Below are positions 45,630 through 55,263 of a DNA stretch of 63,077 nucleotides, piece by piece (position 1 is the first letter of the stretch; each line of letters opens with the position of its first letter). The position numbers and the translations under genes were made by a program. Source of the stretch: a virus. A model generated the notes under the pieces. That model was not told the DNA's origin. It was given only the letters and a program-made list of their open reading frames with translations, and made no database searches. Location of the stretch: the IMG/VR virus record IMGVR_UViG_3300044627_000701, positions 1-63,077 of that record; one strand, 5' to 3'.

Positions 45630-48600
45630 ATTGGTCCTTCAGCATCTCGTTGGCGCGCTGTTCCGCCAACGGCTGGCGCACGGGAATTTTCGGGTTGAAG
45701 CCCAGCCCGTAAGCGCGCTCCCCGGCTACCTTGCTCTTGCTCTGGAACGACTTGTCCTTGTCTTCCTCGGTGATAGTGTTCGAGGGGAAGTTCATGTTGT
45801 AGATGGTGATGTCCCGCTCGACGCGCTTCCAGTTTTTCAGGTTCTCGTCCGTGGGCTTCTTGTTGAACTCCAGCACCGCACGATACCGCTGGTCAAGCAG
45901 CTCAGTCGCCTGCTTGCCTACCTCTTCTTCGATTTCTCCAGCCTTGATGTCGAGCTGCATAGCCCGCGATGTGCCGGCCTCGGTGAAGCCCGCCGACTGT
46001 AAAGCCAACGTGTAAACGTCGTAGAAGCTAGGGTCCTTAAGGACGACGTCGCGGTTCTTACCTACGACCAGACCTTCTTCCTCCAGACGCGCGGCCTTGA
46101 ATATATTCTTCAGGGCGGCGGGCATTACCGCTTCAACGGCCTTATCAAGGTTACCCGCGTTGGCTTCTTTCCAAAACCGGAAAAAGGCAGCGGGGACCGC
46201 CGCCGAAGGGCCAAGTACCGTGCGGCCCAAGGTCTCAAGGAACATAACTTCCGGGTCATCAGACTTAGACGGCGTGGAGTGCCACAAGTCGTTCAACGAC
46301 ACCGAACTGGAGATATCCACCCCACCAAGGGCGGGCAGACCCATGTCAGCCATAGCCGCCAGCTTCGCTGCGGCTTCGGGGCTAAGGCCAAGTGCGTTTG
46401 CAAGCGTACCGCCCGGACCAAACGTCTCCGGAATCCACACCGACCGGATGAAGTAATCCATGTCCTTCTTGGACAGCTCTCGGCCCTTCTCGTCCGCAAA
46501 TTTCAGCATCTCCCGCTGGATGGTTTTCTCGGAGACGTAGCCGCCTTCGATCTCCTTCTCTTCTTCATCGTCATCGTCGCCAAAGGTTTCCTTGACGAAC
46601 TCGTAGATGCCGTATGCGCCCAAGGCCAGCATGTAGAACTGAGAAGCGCGCAGGCCGCCGAGGAGCGTTGTCATCGCGGCAACACCAAAGAACATCCGCG
46701 CAGCCGCCAGCTTGCCTCCCTTGTTCCTCTGGAGCGGTATCATACCCACAAAGCTACGGAGCAGTAGCGACGTCATCGACTGGCTATACGAGCGCATCTG
46801 GAGCGGCAGACGGCCCGCGCGCGACTTTGCGTAACGTGACTTGTTCCAGTTCGAGAAGTCAAACATGGCCTTGCTGGTCAGCTTCTCGGCCAGCTCACGT
46901 GCTTCCTTACCGGCATCCTTGGGTGTCTTGCCCTGCTTGATGGCGCGCTCGTAGGCCATGTCGAACGCCGACATAACCATGATTTCGCGTCCAATACGCT
47001 CAAAGGTATGGAAAGACGCGCCAAGGAGTTGGCCGGTGTTAGCCACGGCAAGCTGCGCTGCACTGGCGGTGTCGCCACGGCGCAGAGACTGCATGAAGCT
47101 GAACTTATCCGAAGGCTTATTACTACGCTCGTATATGTTCGCGCTTGCCGTAAAGGTGCTCTGTGTAACGTCGCGCTCTTCAAAGAAGCGCCACGCCTTC
47201 ATCAGTTCGCCGTACCGAGTAGGGTCGGTCTTACGTAGCTCTCGGATGTACGGGCTGTTCTCCAGTGTGAACTTCGGTGTCTGGAGTTTGAGGTTGCCGT
47301 CCTTATCCTTGAACGGGTTACCCATACGACTCCCGGTGAGGAAGGTACCCATGTAACGCGCCATCGTAGCCGTAGTGGCAGCCTCACCAAACTCAGCAGA
47401 AAGCGTAGGCAAACCAACGATGGGTAGCTGGAGCAAGTTTACCACCGCAGACTTCGGCGCAGAGAGCAGCAGGTAGAAGGTCGCCTTGGAGCCCAAGCTC
47501 AACCACCAGTCGATGGTTTTTTGTGGGTCCGGAGACAGAATCCCTTTCACGCGCAGCGCCATTTCCCGCGTGATGGTGTCCAACTTGGCCTTGCTTGGAC
47601 GCCCTTCGGTCTCCTTGAGCCCGGCTGTGATAAGGTTGTCGAACTTGTAGTTAAACGCCAGCCGCCCCAGCTGGTTAGCCGAAGCGATGGAGGTCGACGC
47701 ATAGGTGCGCAGCAGGTCGGTGCTGAAGCCGGTCTTGAAGCTACGGTGGATAAACCGCCGCCGCATGTCGGACTCCGGAAGAGCAGTCAGGTACAGCTGA
47801 AGGACACTCTCCTCCAGTACGTCCACGTCTGCCGCCTTACCGTCAGCGATAAGGTCCAAAATATTTTTCAGCGCCGCACTGGCGTCGTTCTTGGTGAGCT
47901 CCTTGCGCAAGGTGTCACGGCCAAAACCGGAGCTGACGTCACGGGTATCTTTGTCTTCGCGCAGCTGCGCCATGAAGGCTTCTTGGGCGGTGAGCGACTC
48001 GAACATATGGAACTCGCCGGTCTTACCCTTACCGACCGTTACCCAGTACTCCCCGAAGCGTTTCAGGGGGAAGTAGATGGTACGCTTCTTGGCTTCAGCG
48101 AACATCTTCTCCACCGCGCTCTTAAGCTTGATCCGATCCTCAGACTTGAGATCGGCGGCGTTAATACGCGCCATAAGCAGCCGGTAGTGCTCGTCGAAAG
48201 TTTTGCGGTACTCATCGCGCAGCATACGGAACATCTGCTTACCTGCGCCGCCGCCAAACTCGGGGCGCGACAGATCGTTCCAGCCGTAGACGGTTTCTTC
48301 GGTCTGCTCGTCAACACCGCCCGTGTACGCACGGCGGATTTCCCCCTGACGGGTGCTGATGTTGTTTTGTATCGCAGTCCGTTTCTTAGGGTCCGTTTCG
48401 CTGGCAAGTTCCGCTTTGAGTTCCGCCAGCTTGTTGTCGAGCTTGAAGTACTCGGTGGCGTTGGGTGCCAGCGACGGGTCTACATCGACCATGTTTGCGT
48501 AGATAACGACATCAGTCAGCGCCTTCCCGCCCAGCTCCGTACGGGACAGGAAGTCCGCCAGTTTCTCAGACGTTTGACTGGCGTTCAAGACCATACGGTT

Positions 48601-51600
48601 GACGTAGGGTATGTACTCATTACGCATGAGGTCGTCGATACGCTGCACGTTCTTCAGGCCAAGGGCGTTGGCGAGACGCACCACATCCTCAGTCATCTGC
48701 GGCCCAAGCAGTTTCTGGAGCGCCGAGGGGCCGCTAACGCTGTTGAACAGGCTGGTAAGGATGTTACCATCTTCGCTGGGGTTGCGCGCGATGAGCATGA
48801 GCTTGCCCATCAGGCTCGTCGTTTCCTCCGCACTACGGCTACGCAGAATACGCTTCTGCATACCGGTGATCTTCATCCGACGGATGCCAGCGGCTTCCTC
48901 CAGCCTCTTGGTCTGCGCCTTGGTCAGCTTGGCAGCTGCTACCTTGTTGACGGTGGCGTTGTTTACGGGTTGCGCGCTACCCTTAGCGCCTGTTCCGCGC
49001 TTGCTCCCGCCTCCAGTGCCGCCACGACGTTCATAAGCTGGACCGAGTAGGGATTCCCCGGTGCCTCCTTCTCCGCGAGGTCCGCGTACGTCCCCAGCTC
49101 CGCTATCGCCTGCTCCCTCGGGTGCTTGCTCCGGGCTGCCATCCGTAAAACGGTTTCCGCGATATTCAACGCTGATGTCTGGGTTTTTACCATTGAAAAG
49201 CTCCACGCCCAACTTGATGATATCTGCGTAATCCCTTGCGATGGCTTCCGCAAACGTTGCCTTGAATGTGTAGAAGTCGAAATTTGTGTCTGACTCCATG
49301 TTCAGCAAGATGTCCTGCATCTCGGCAGGGAAGTCAGCATTATGATTGCGCACCCTGTGGTGCGCAAGCTCGTGGACCATGGTACCAAAGATGCCGTAGC
49401 CCGCGCGCAGCCCATCCGCATACTTAGGGACTAGCGGGTTGATAAAGCTACCGGAGAACGGCAACCGGATTGAGACCCCGCGATACTCCGGGTCGAAGGA
49501 GACACCAATGGCTTCGTCGCGGAGACCCCTGTAACCCATGACACGAGCGACCTCGTTACGCAGGGTGAGGAAGGTTGCGCCGTTGTACAGCATAAACTCA
49601 TCAAAACGCACGCCCAACTGGCGGCGCATGTAGTCTGGGATCGACAGTTTTTCACCAGTAGCGTTAATGACTACGTCGGCGTTGTCGTGAACCATGACCG
49701 AGTTGGTGTCGATAAGGTCCGGATCAATTTTTAGCTCGCTAGCGCTAGGAATACCCGCCTTCAGTTCGTCCGGAGTCAGCTCAGGCATCGGCTGGCCGTT
49801 AACCAACAGCGCACCGTTCTCATCGACAGTGATCTGATCGCCTACGGTAACCCGTGTAAAGGACGTGTCCTGCACCGGGATACTTGGAGTCAGGTCAATT
49901 ACGGGGCCAAGGTTACCCCGTGCATCAAAATACTGAACGTTACCAAAGCTCGTGGCTTCACCCGCCCTGCTCTTGTAGGCGTAGATGGCGTCGATATACT
50001 TCTTGATCTTACCAAAGTCCCTCTTGGCGTCATCGGTAAAGTTCTGGCGATTAAAGTTGAACGGATATCCCGGCTCATCCGGTTTTACCGAAGGCACGAT
50101 ATCCACGTAGAACCGGTACGGAACCGGATCACTAAACATGTTGGACGGGTCTTTGTTGACATCAGTGGAGAACTGCCACAACCCGTTTGACAGGATGTGC
50201 ATGTTCCGACCGTACTGCTGCCCGGTCTGTTCGCGGGTGACATAGACCTTAGCCACACCCCACGGAAACTTTACCCCGACAAACTGGGTATAGTCTTGGG
50301 CTGGGAAATTGGCACCAACATCAACTGTTCTGGGACCGCGAACGGTACTTCCATCAAAAGTTACCTTGATATTTGCAAACAGCGGGCTGAGTCCTAGCGA
50401 AGCAATTTCATCTAGGTAGCGCGGGAGCTCTTTAATTTTGTAGTCACCGGACTCTTTAGGGATGGTTAGCTGGATAATAGTGCCGTGCCCGTCCGGAAAC
50501 GCCAACTGATCTACAGGTTCGAGCTCCCGGATTTCAATATTCGGGGCCTGATTAGGGTCGTCCAGCGCAGCAAAAAGCTGCTCACCCGTCACATCCATCT
50601 CAGCGATGCGTCCATCACGCGCCGTGGAGACACGGATGTTCTTGTTGGCATAGAGGAACAGCATCTTGGCGATACCGAAGCCGCCAGCGTTCTTGTCGCC
50701 TTCCTTGGCGGTACCAGCAATTTCAAGGAATTTGCCGCCCAGAAGCTCGGGCGTCATACCAATCCCGTTATCCTTGACCGTTAGGGTGCGGCCATCTTTC
50801 GAGATGGTGATACTAATCTCGCCCTGCGTAATCTGACCGCCGTTGATCGCTGTACGGGTGGCGTCGAACGAGTTCTGCAAGACTTCCTTGATGCAGACCT
50901 GACCCATATTGGTGGGGTCGCCGTAGAGCTGCGGACCCAACATCTTAGCCATGCGGGTGGCATTAATTCCCGGCTTGGCGCGGATCGTCTCATACTCAGG
51001 GGTGTACGGTGTAACCTGACCGACCATGTCCTCCTTTGGCATGGCGTCAACTTCCGCCTGCGCCATGTTAAGGACTTTTTCAGCTACGGTCTTACCCGGC
51101 TTGCGTTTGATAACCGCCTTGACCTGCTTGGCCTTCTTAGCCGGAGAAACAGGAGCGACCTTAGCAGGCGCGGCCTGTGCGGCAGCAACGCTATCCTGCG
51201 CCCACTGGATACCAGCTTTGTATGCGTCGAGAGCTTCCTGCCCTAACCCTTCGAGAATTTGCTGGTCAGGGATAGGCTCAACACCATTGGCAACGTCACG
51301 CGCGCCTTCAGTGAACATACCAAATCGGTCGGTATTGGGCTCGTACCCACGAGACTGGGCTTCGGGCACTGAGAAATATGTAAGGTGCTCCGCAATCTGC
51401 TGCGGGGTGTATTCCGGTTCGGGTGTAGGCGCAGCCACAGATGTAGGCTCAGGCGCAGCCACAGACGTAGGCTCAGGCGCAGCAGCGGTAGCGGTAGCGG
51501 TAGCGGTAGCGCGTTCGGGGATAGCAAAGCCCCGGTTCCGTAGCAGGGTATCAACCACTGCGGCGGCGTCTACATCTTGCCCCTTGGCCAGTTGATTAGC

Positions 51601-53883
51601 TACCTGATTGGTAGCCTGCTTCTTGACGGCGTCTAGGTCTGCGCTGCCAAACCCAGTTGGGATTTTGACACCTTTGATAGCGTCGTCAGCGAAGAGACTT
51701 ACAAGGGGGCGAACTGTATTTTTACGCTCAGCCAGCTTCATCTCACCCCGTGCCGGGGCTAGGATGTCTTCTTCGGCTTCAACGGTTTGGGTCGGGGTAG
51801 GTGTAGGTGTAGGCGCAGCCGCTTGCGAGGCAAGCGGGACCTTGTACTGAGCCACCTGCTCTTGGACGATGGTCTCGGGGTTGACTGCTTCCCCGCGCAG
51901 CACGGCGTTGAGGATGCGCGTATTGGAGGAGTTATACGCCTTCTTCGTGTCACCTTCGGGAAGCTTGGAGGTATCCAGCCCGGTAACCCGCGTGAAAATA
52001 TCGGCAACCACCGGCGCAATAACCCGCATCTTCTCGGTGGTCTTATCCTTGGGTAGCACGTATGCCGGCTCCAAGGCAGGGTAGCGTTCTCCAGTTACTC
52101 CCAGTTCAGCAGCAAGCTGCTGTGACCCAGTGAGGGTGGGTGCGGTCTCAATGGTGCGCTTCTGACCGTTGATGTCGATGGTTGTCTTCGATGGAACTTG
52201 TTCACCACGTGCCTTTACGCCACGGTCAAGCACAGAGACGATAGCATCGTATGGGGCAACTTCGGGGCTTTGCAGGACGATGCGCGCGGCCTGCTTTTTC
52301 TGCTCGGCGTTGAGCTTCTCGACCCCATAAACTTCAAAGTCCAAGGCGTTGTCGTCAAACGCCTTCTCGATGGTTGGTATAGTAGCTGTGACCTGCTTAC
52401 CGGTAATAGGCGTCAGTGTACCGTCTGCACCTGCTTCTGCTCCAGTAGGGCCACCAACAGGCTCTCCAACGCTAGCCACTCCGACGGGTTTAGCTTGTGG
52501 AACGGTTTGGGCAGCTTGTCCGGTGGGCGTGGGAGCGCCAGCAACTGGAACGCTTGGCCCAGCTGCTCCAGCGACAGCCACGTTAGGTCCACTTGCTCCT
52601 CCATCCAGTCCTGCTCCCGTTTCCGCCTGCGTTTGCGCCGCTTCGACATTTGCCTTCGCCTGCTCCAGAATAACGTCTGCGCGTGCAACCACTGCCGTGG
52701 TAGCTTCATCTTGGCTAATGTTCGGGTTCGCCGCCATGGTAGCAGCGACCTGCTGCGCAGCAAGCTTTCGGAACTCAGCTTGAACTTCCGGAGCGACCGG
52801 AGGTGCTTCTTGGCCGGGAGCGGCGGCTTGTGCCCTACCACTAAACGCGCCAGCAGGAGCACCAAAAGCTCCACCCAAGATAGCACCCTGTGCTGTGGCG
52901 GCACCGACACCCTTGAACGGGTCCGCAGTTACATCTGCTTGAGACACCGCAAGGTTTTGCGCAAGCTGCCCGCCGCCTTCTTCGATACCTTCTTGGGTAG
53001 CCTCACCCGCGAACGACTTTAGAGACCGCTTGATGATGCCATCAGTTACTGCATCGCCAAACACAGTTTTTTCAATGGCTCTCGGCAACAGACCTGCGGA
53101 AACTGCCGATAGCGCGGTAGCCGCCGCCGTAGCTTTCCTAGCCGCGCTCAGCGCGAGCTCTTGCCGCGCATCTTCCGGGGATGTCCCTGCTTCAAGCAGC
53201 GACTGGTAATCTGGAGACTGAGTAAGGATTTCCTCTGGGAGCGCTGTAACTCGGCTGTACGTGTCTTCGCCAACACTGGCTCCCTGCTCAGCAGCTGCTG
53301 CCCCAATACCACCTACGACAGCGGCTTTCCTACCCTTTGCTTTTGCAACTTCTTCCGCAGCTTTACGGCCTGCAAGTTTGCTTACGCCCTTACCAGCAAG
53401 CGCACCGACACCGAGGCCACCCACCATGCTGGGCAGCGAGGACAATGCACCCGACATGAGGAGGCGCGGGTCGGTCGCGTACTCCTTAATTGTCTGACCT
53501 GCTTCTCCCAAAAACCCTTCTTGCGCAGCAATACGTTCTTGCGCCAGTCGCTCGCGTTCGCGCAGCCCTTCGCTTTTGATGTCTTCACCAATATCAGTGA
53601 GACCCTGCGCAGCGCGCGAAGCCATCGTGTCGAAGTCGCCCGTGGTTAACCCGTACACGTTTGCGGGGAACTTAGCCAGCTGGCCAAGGCCGCTCACCAG
53701 AGCTCCGGGTACATCTCGGAATATGTTGGTGTCATCAACGGACGGAGTTTTCGCCGTAGGCGCTGCGGCAGCAGGAGTAGCCGATGGGTAGATACCACCC
53801 ATCACACGTACAACGGTTGCGTCGTCCGTGCCGTCCGGGAACGTAACCGACTTACCGTCGGGGCCATAAACTTCAAAAGGCAT
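45628..53883 (-). CDS. Giant polyvalent virion protein with GHKL ATPase and HExxH motifs
   Basis: This 2751-aa protein is at the end of the late transcript. Residues 1-470 are Ala-rich helices with a hydrophobic stretch (MVGGLGVGALAGKGVSKLAG). Pro/Thr-rich linkers follow (repeats of AAPEPTSV around 800). At about 980-1250 lies a GHKL domain: N-box E1000-V-L-Q-N1004-S-F-D1007-A, G1 box D1038-N-G-I-G-M, and G2 box G1067-G-F-G. A zinc-protease motif HELAHH sits at H1504-H1509. Helical regions and a membrane-like segment (FYMLALGAYGIYEFV, about 2440) come later. Such giants are often ejected into the host; enzymatic action there is inferred. Confidence 0.92.
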   Translation of the reverse strand: MPFEVYGPDGKSVTFPDGTDDATVVRVMGGIYPSATPAAAAPTAKTPSVDDTNIFRDVPGALVSGLGQLAKFPANVYGLTTGDFDTMASRAAQGLTDIGEDIKSEGLRERERLAQERIAAQEGFLGEAGQTIKEYATDPRLLMSGALSSLPSMVGGLGVGALAGKGVSKLAGRKAAEEVAKAKGRKAAVVGGIGAAAAEQGASVGEDTYSRVTALPEEILTQSPDYQSLLEAGTSPEDARQELALSAARKATAAATALSAVSAGLLPRAIEKTVFGDAVTDGIIKRSLKSFAGEATQEGIEEGGGQLAQNLAVSQADVTADPFKGVGAATAQGAILGGAFGAPAGAFSGRAQAAAPGQEAPPVAPEVQAEFRKLAAQQVAATMAANPNISQDEATTAVVARADVILEQAKANVEAAQTQAETGAGLDGGASGPNVAVAGAAGPSVPVAGAPTPTGQAAQTVPQAKPVGVASVGEPVGGPTGAEAGADGTLTPITGKQVTATIPTIEKAFDDNALDFEVYGVEKLNAEQKKQAARIVLQSPEVAPYDAIVSVLDRGVKARGEQVPSKTTIDINGQKRTIETAPTLTGSQQLAAELGVTGERYPALEPAYVLPKDKTTEKMRVIAPVVADIFTRVTGLDTSKLPEGDTKKAYNSSNTRILNAVLRGEAVNPETIVQEQVAQYKVPLASQAAAPTPTPTPTQTVEAEEDILAPARGEMKLAERKNTVRPLVSLFADDAIKGVKIPTGFGSADLDAVKKQATNQVANQLAKGQDVDAAAVVDTLLRNRGFAIPERATATATATAAAPEPTSVAAPEPTSVAAPTPEPEYTPQQIAEHLTYFSVPEAQSRGYEPNTDRFGMFTEGARDVANGVEPIPDQQILEGLGQEALDAYKAGIQWAQDSVAAAQAAPAKVAPVSPAKKAKQVKAVIKRKPGKTVAEKVLNMAQAEVDAMPKEDMVGQVTPYTPEYETIRAKPGINATRMAKMLGPQLYGDPTNMGQVCIKEVLQNSFDATRTAINGGQITQGEISITISKDGRTLTVKDNGIGMTPELLGGKFLEIAGTAKEGDKNAGGFGIAKMLFLYANKNIRVSTARDGRIAEMDVTGEQLFAALDDPNQAPNIEIRELEPVDQLAFPDGHGTIIQLTIPKESGDYKIKELPRYLDEIASLGLSPLFANIKVTFDGSTVRGPRTVDVGANFPAQDYTQFVGVKFPWGVAKVYVTREQTGQQYGRNMHILSNGLWQFSTDVNKDPSNMFSDPVPYRFYVDIVPSVKPDEPGYPFNFNRQNFTDDAKRDFGKIKKYIDAIYAYKSRAGEATSFGNVQYFDARGNLGPVIDLTPSIPVQDTSFTRVTVGDQITVDENGALLVNGQPMPELTPDELKAGIPSASELKIDPDLIDTNSVMVHDNADVVINATGEKLSIPDYMRRQLGVRFDEFMLYNGATFLTLRNEVARVMGYRGLRDEAIGVSFDPEYRGVSIRLPFSGSFINPLVPKYADGLRAGYGIFGTMVHELAHHRVRNHNADFPAEMQDILLNMESDTNFDFYTFKATFAEAIARDYADIIKLGVELFNGKNPDISVEYRGNRFTDGSPEQAPEGAGDSGAGDVRGPRGEGGTGESLLGPAYERRGGTGGGSKRGTGAKGSAQPVNNATVNKVAAAKLTKAQTKRLEEAAGIRRMKITGMQKRILRSRSAEETTSLMGKLMLIARNPSEDGNILTSLFNSVSGPSALQKLLGPQMTEDVVRLANALGLKNVQRIDDLMRNEYIPYVNRMVLNASQTSEKLADFLSRTELGGKALTDVVIYANMVDVDPSLAPNATEYFKLDNKLAELKAELASETDPKKRTAIQNNISTRQGEIRRAYTGGVDEQTEETVYGWNDLSRPEFGGGAGKQMFRMLRDEYRKTFDEHYRLLMARINAADLKSEDRIKLKSAVEKMFAEAKKRTIYFPLKRFGEYWVTVGKGKTGEFHMFESLTAQEAFMAQLREDKDTRDVSSGFGRDTLRKELTKNDASAALKNILDLIADGKAADVDVLEESVLQLYLTALPESDMRRRFIHRSFKTGFSTDLLRTYASTSIASANQLGRLAFNYKFDNLITAGLKETEGRPSKAKLDTITREMALRVKGILSPDPQKTIDWWLSLGSKATFYLLLSAPKSAVVNLLQLPIVGLPTLSAEFGEAATTATMARYMGTFLTGSRMGNPFKDKDGNLKLQTPKFTLENSPYIRELRKTDPTRYGELMKAWRFFEERDVTQSTFTASANIYERSNKPSDKFSFMQSLRRGDTASAAQLAVANTGQLLGASFHTFERIGREIMVMSAFDMAYERAIKQGKTPKDAGKEARELAEKLTSKAMFDFSNWNKSRYAKSRAGRLPLQMRSYSQSMTSLLLRSFVGMIPLQRNKGGKLAAARMFFGVAAMTTLLGGLRASQFYMLALGAYGIYEFVKETFGDDDDEEEKEIEGGYVSEKTIQREMLKFADEKGRELSKKDMDYFIRSVWIPETFGPGGTLANALGLSPEAAAKLAAMADMGLPALGGVDISSSVSLNDLWHSTPSKSDDPEVMFLETLGRTVLGPSAAVPAAFFRFWKEANAGNLDKAVEAVMPAALKNIFKAARLEEEGLVVGKNRDVVLKDPSFYDVYTLALQSAGFTEAGTSRAMQLDIKAGEIEEEVGKQATELLDQRYRAVLEFNKKPTDENLKNWKRVERDITIYNMNFPSNTITEEDKDKSFQSKSKVAGERAYGLGFNPKIPVRQPLAEQRANEMLKDQ

Positions 53884-55253
53884 TAGCCCCCCGGAACGAA
53901 GACGCGCTTGCCGTTTTGTACAACGATCTTACCACCGGGTACAGAGCCAACTTCAGCCCCCGGACTCGGTGGCGTACCTCCACTGACAAGGGCAACCTGC
54001 GAAGCTACAAACGCACGTTCGGCTTCGCTGATTGCGTCGGCTGCCAGCGCAGCCTCGGCCTTATTCCCAGAAGCTTGCGCTTTCCTAAACGCATTATGCG
54101 CCAAGCCGACCGGGTTATCCAGTGTCGAACGCAGCGCCGGCAGTGCAGCCACCGCCTTAGCCTTAACGTCCTTTACAAGATTAGCCTCTTGCTTGGTAAA
54201 GTAATCCAGTTGCGCGTTTTTGTTGATAACAGCCACATCTTTCTGGCCTTTATTAGCCAGCAGCTGGGCCGCTATCCGTACTTCATTATCCGCCTCGTTC
54301 ATTTCCTTCGTAAGCTTACGCTGCGCTTCGGTATCCATGAAGCCGCCGTATGCCTTCTGCAAATCGCCTGCGAGCCTGAACGCGTCGGTAGCCTGCTTGT
54401 TCGTCATGTCTTCCCGAGCAGCCAGCGTCTTGATTGCGTCTCGCTGTTCGGCGCGGCGTGCCTTGGCGCTTTCCTGAAGACCGGGGAGAGCTTTACCGAC
54501 ACCCGCACCAAATGCCTGTAGCAAGCTACCCGGAGTGCCCGCCATGGTGGCACCCAGCTGCGCAAGCGCAAAATATTTATCCTCGTCGCGGCGCTTTTTC
54601 TGGGCTTCGGGGCTCATCTCAGCTTCGTAGAAGGAAGTCAGCTTATCGCCATACTTACTCTGCTGTGGAGCGTACTTTTCGATAAGACCCATATTCCCTT
54701 CAAACGTAGGGGCAAACCCGTAGCGACCCCTCGATCCAACGGCTTCCAGTTCTTCGTCTTCGGGAGCTTCTTGCATGTAGCCCACCGGCCCTGCATCAGC
54801 AAAAGCCACGATGCCGCCGCCGGCATACTCGCCGTCCATGGGCTCATCGAACATGTTTTCCGGAACGGGGAGCGCAGCCAAGCCGCCATCAGCCATGCCC
54901 ATCGGAGGAGCACCGGGCGGCATACCACCCATCGGAGGAGCAGGCGGAGCGCCCATCGGCGGCCCACCGGGCGGCATACCACCCATCGGTGGAGCAGGAG
55001 GAGCACCCATCGGGGGGCCACCCATTGGCGGAGCAGGCGGAGCTGGGGGGGCAAATACCTGCTGCGCTACGGACGGCTGCTGAGCGCCTTCCTGCATCTG
55101 CGCGCTGCGCATACGGTCAATGAACATACCCGCAAGGGTACCGGCAGTGGGGTCGACGACGCCCATCTGCATCGCTTGCGCGATCTTCTGTTTGTTACCG
55201 CCATATTCCTTGGCGATATCTTCCGGGGCTTGGAGGGTAAACGGTTTGGGCAT
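53883..55253 (-). CDS. Pro/Gly/Met-rich internal virion protein
   Basis: This 456-aa protein has an N-terminal helical part (EDIAKEYGGNKQKIAQAMQM). It continues with repeats of APPAPPMGG/MPPGGPPMGA (about 65-120), YAGGGIVAFADAG, and a helical C-terminal half (AKARRAEQRDAIKTLAARED). The repeats are encoded by similar DNA at 54896-55052. There is no signal peptide. Location directly before the giant protein gene suggests a protein packaged with it, perhaps in the virion interior. Function unknown. Confidence 0.72.
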   Translation of the reverse strand: MPKPFTLQAPEDIAKEYGGNKQKIAQAMQMGVVDPTAGTLAGMFIDRMRSAQMQEGAQQPSVAQQVFAPPAPPAPPMGGPPMGAPPAPPMGGMPPGGPPMGAPPAPPMGGMPPGAPPMGMADGGLAALPVPENMFDEPMDGEYAGGGIVAFADAGPVGYMQEAPEDEELEAVGSRGRYGFAPTFEGNMGLIEKYAPQQSKYGDKLTSFYEAEMSPEAQKKRRDEDKYFALAQLGATMAGTPGSLLQAFGAGVGKALPGLQESAKARRAEQRDAIKTLAAREDMTNKQATDAFRLAGDLQKAYGGFMDTEAQRKLTKEMNEADNEVRIAAQLLANKGQKDVAVINKNAQLDYFTKQEANLVKDVKAKAVAALPALRSTLDNPVGLAHNAFRKAQASGNKAEAALAADAISEAERAFVASQVALVSGGTPPSPGAEVGSVPGGKIVVQNGKRVFVPGG

Positions 55254-55263
55254 CTAATCCTCC

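Noticed and set aside
45568-46002. Plus-strand frame over the end of the giant gene
   Set aside because: Antisense shadow that begins inside the terminator region and has no ribosome-binding site.
45628-53883. N4-like virion RNA polymerase
   Set aside because: Size and location are suggestive, but no T7-like polymerase motifs (palm Asp, K-x-Y-G helix) were seen; GHKL and HExxH motifs are present instead.
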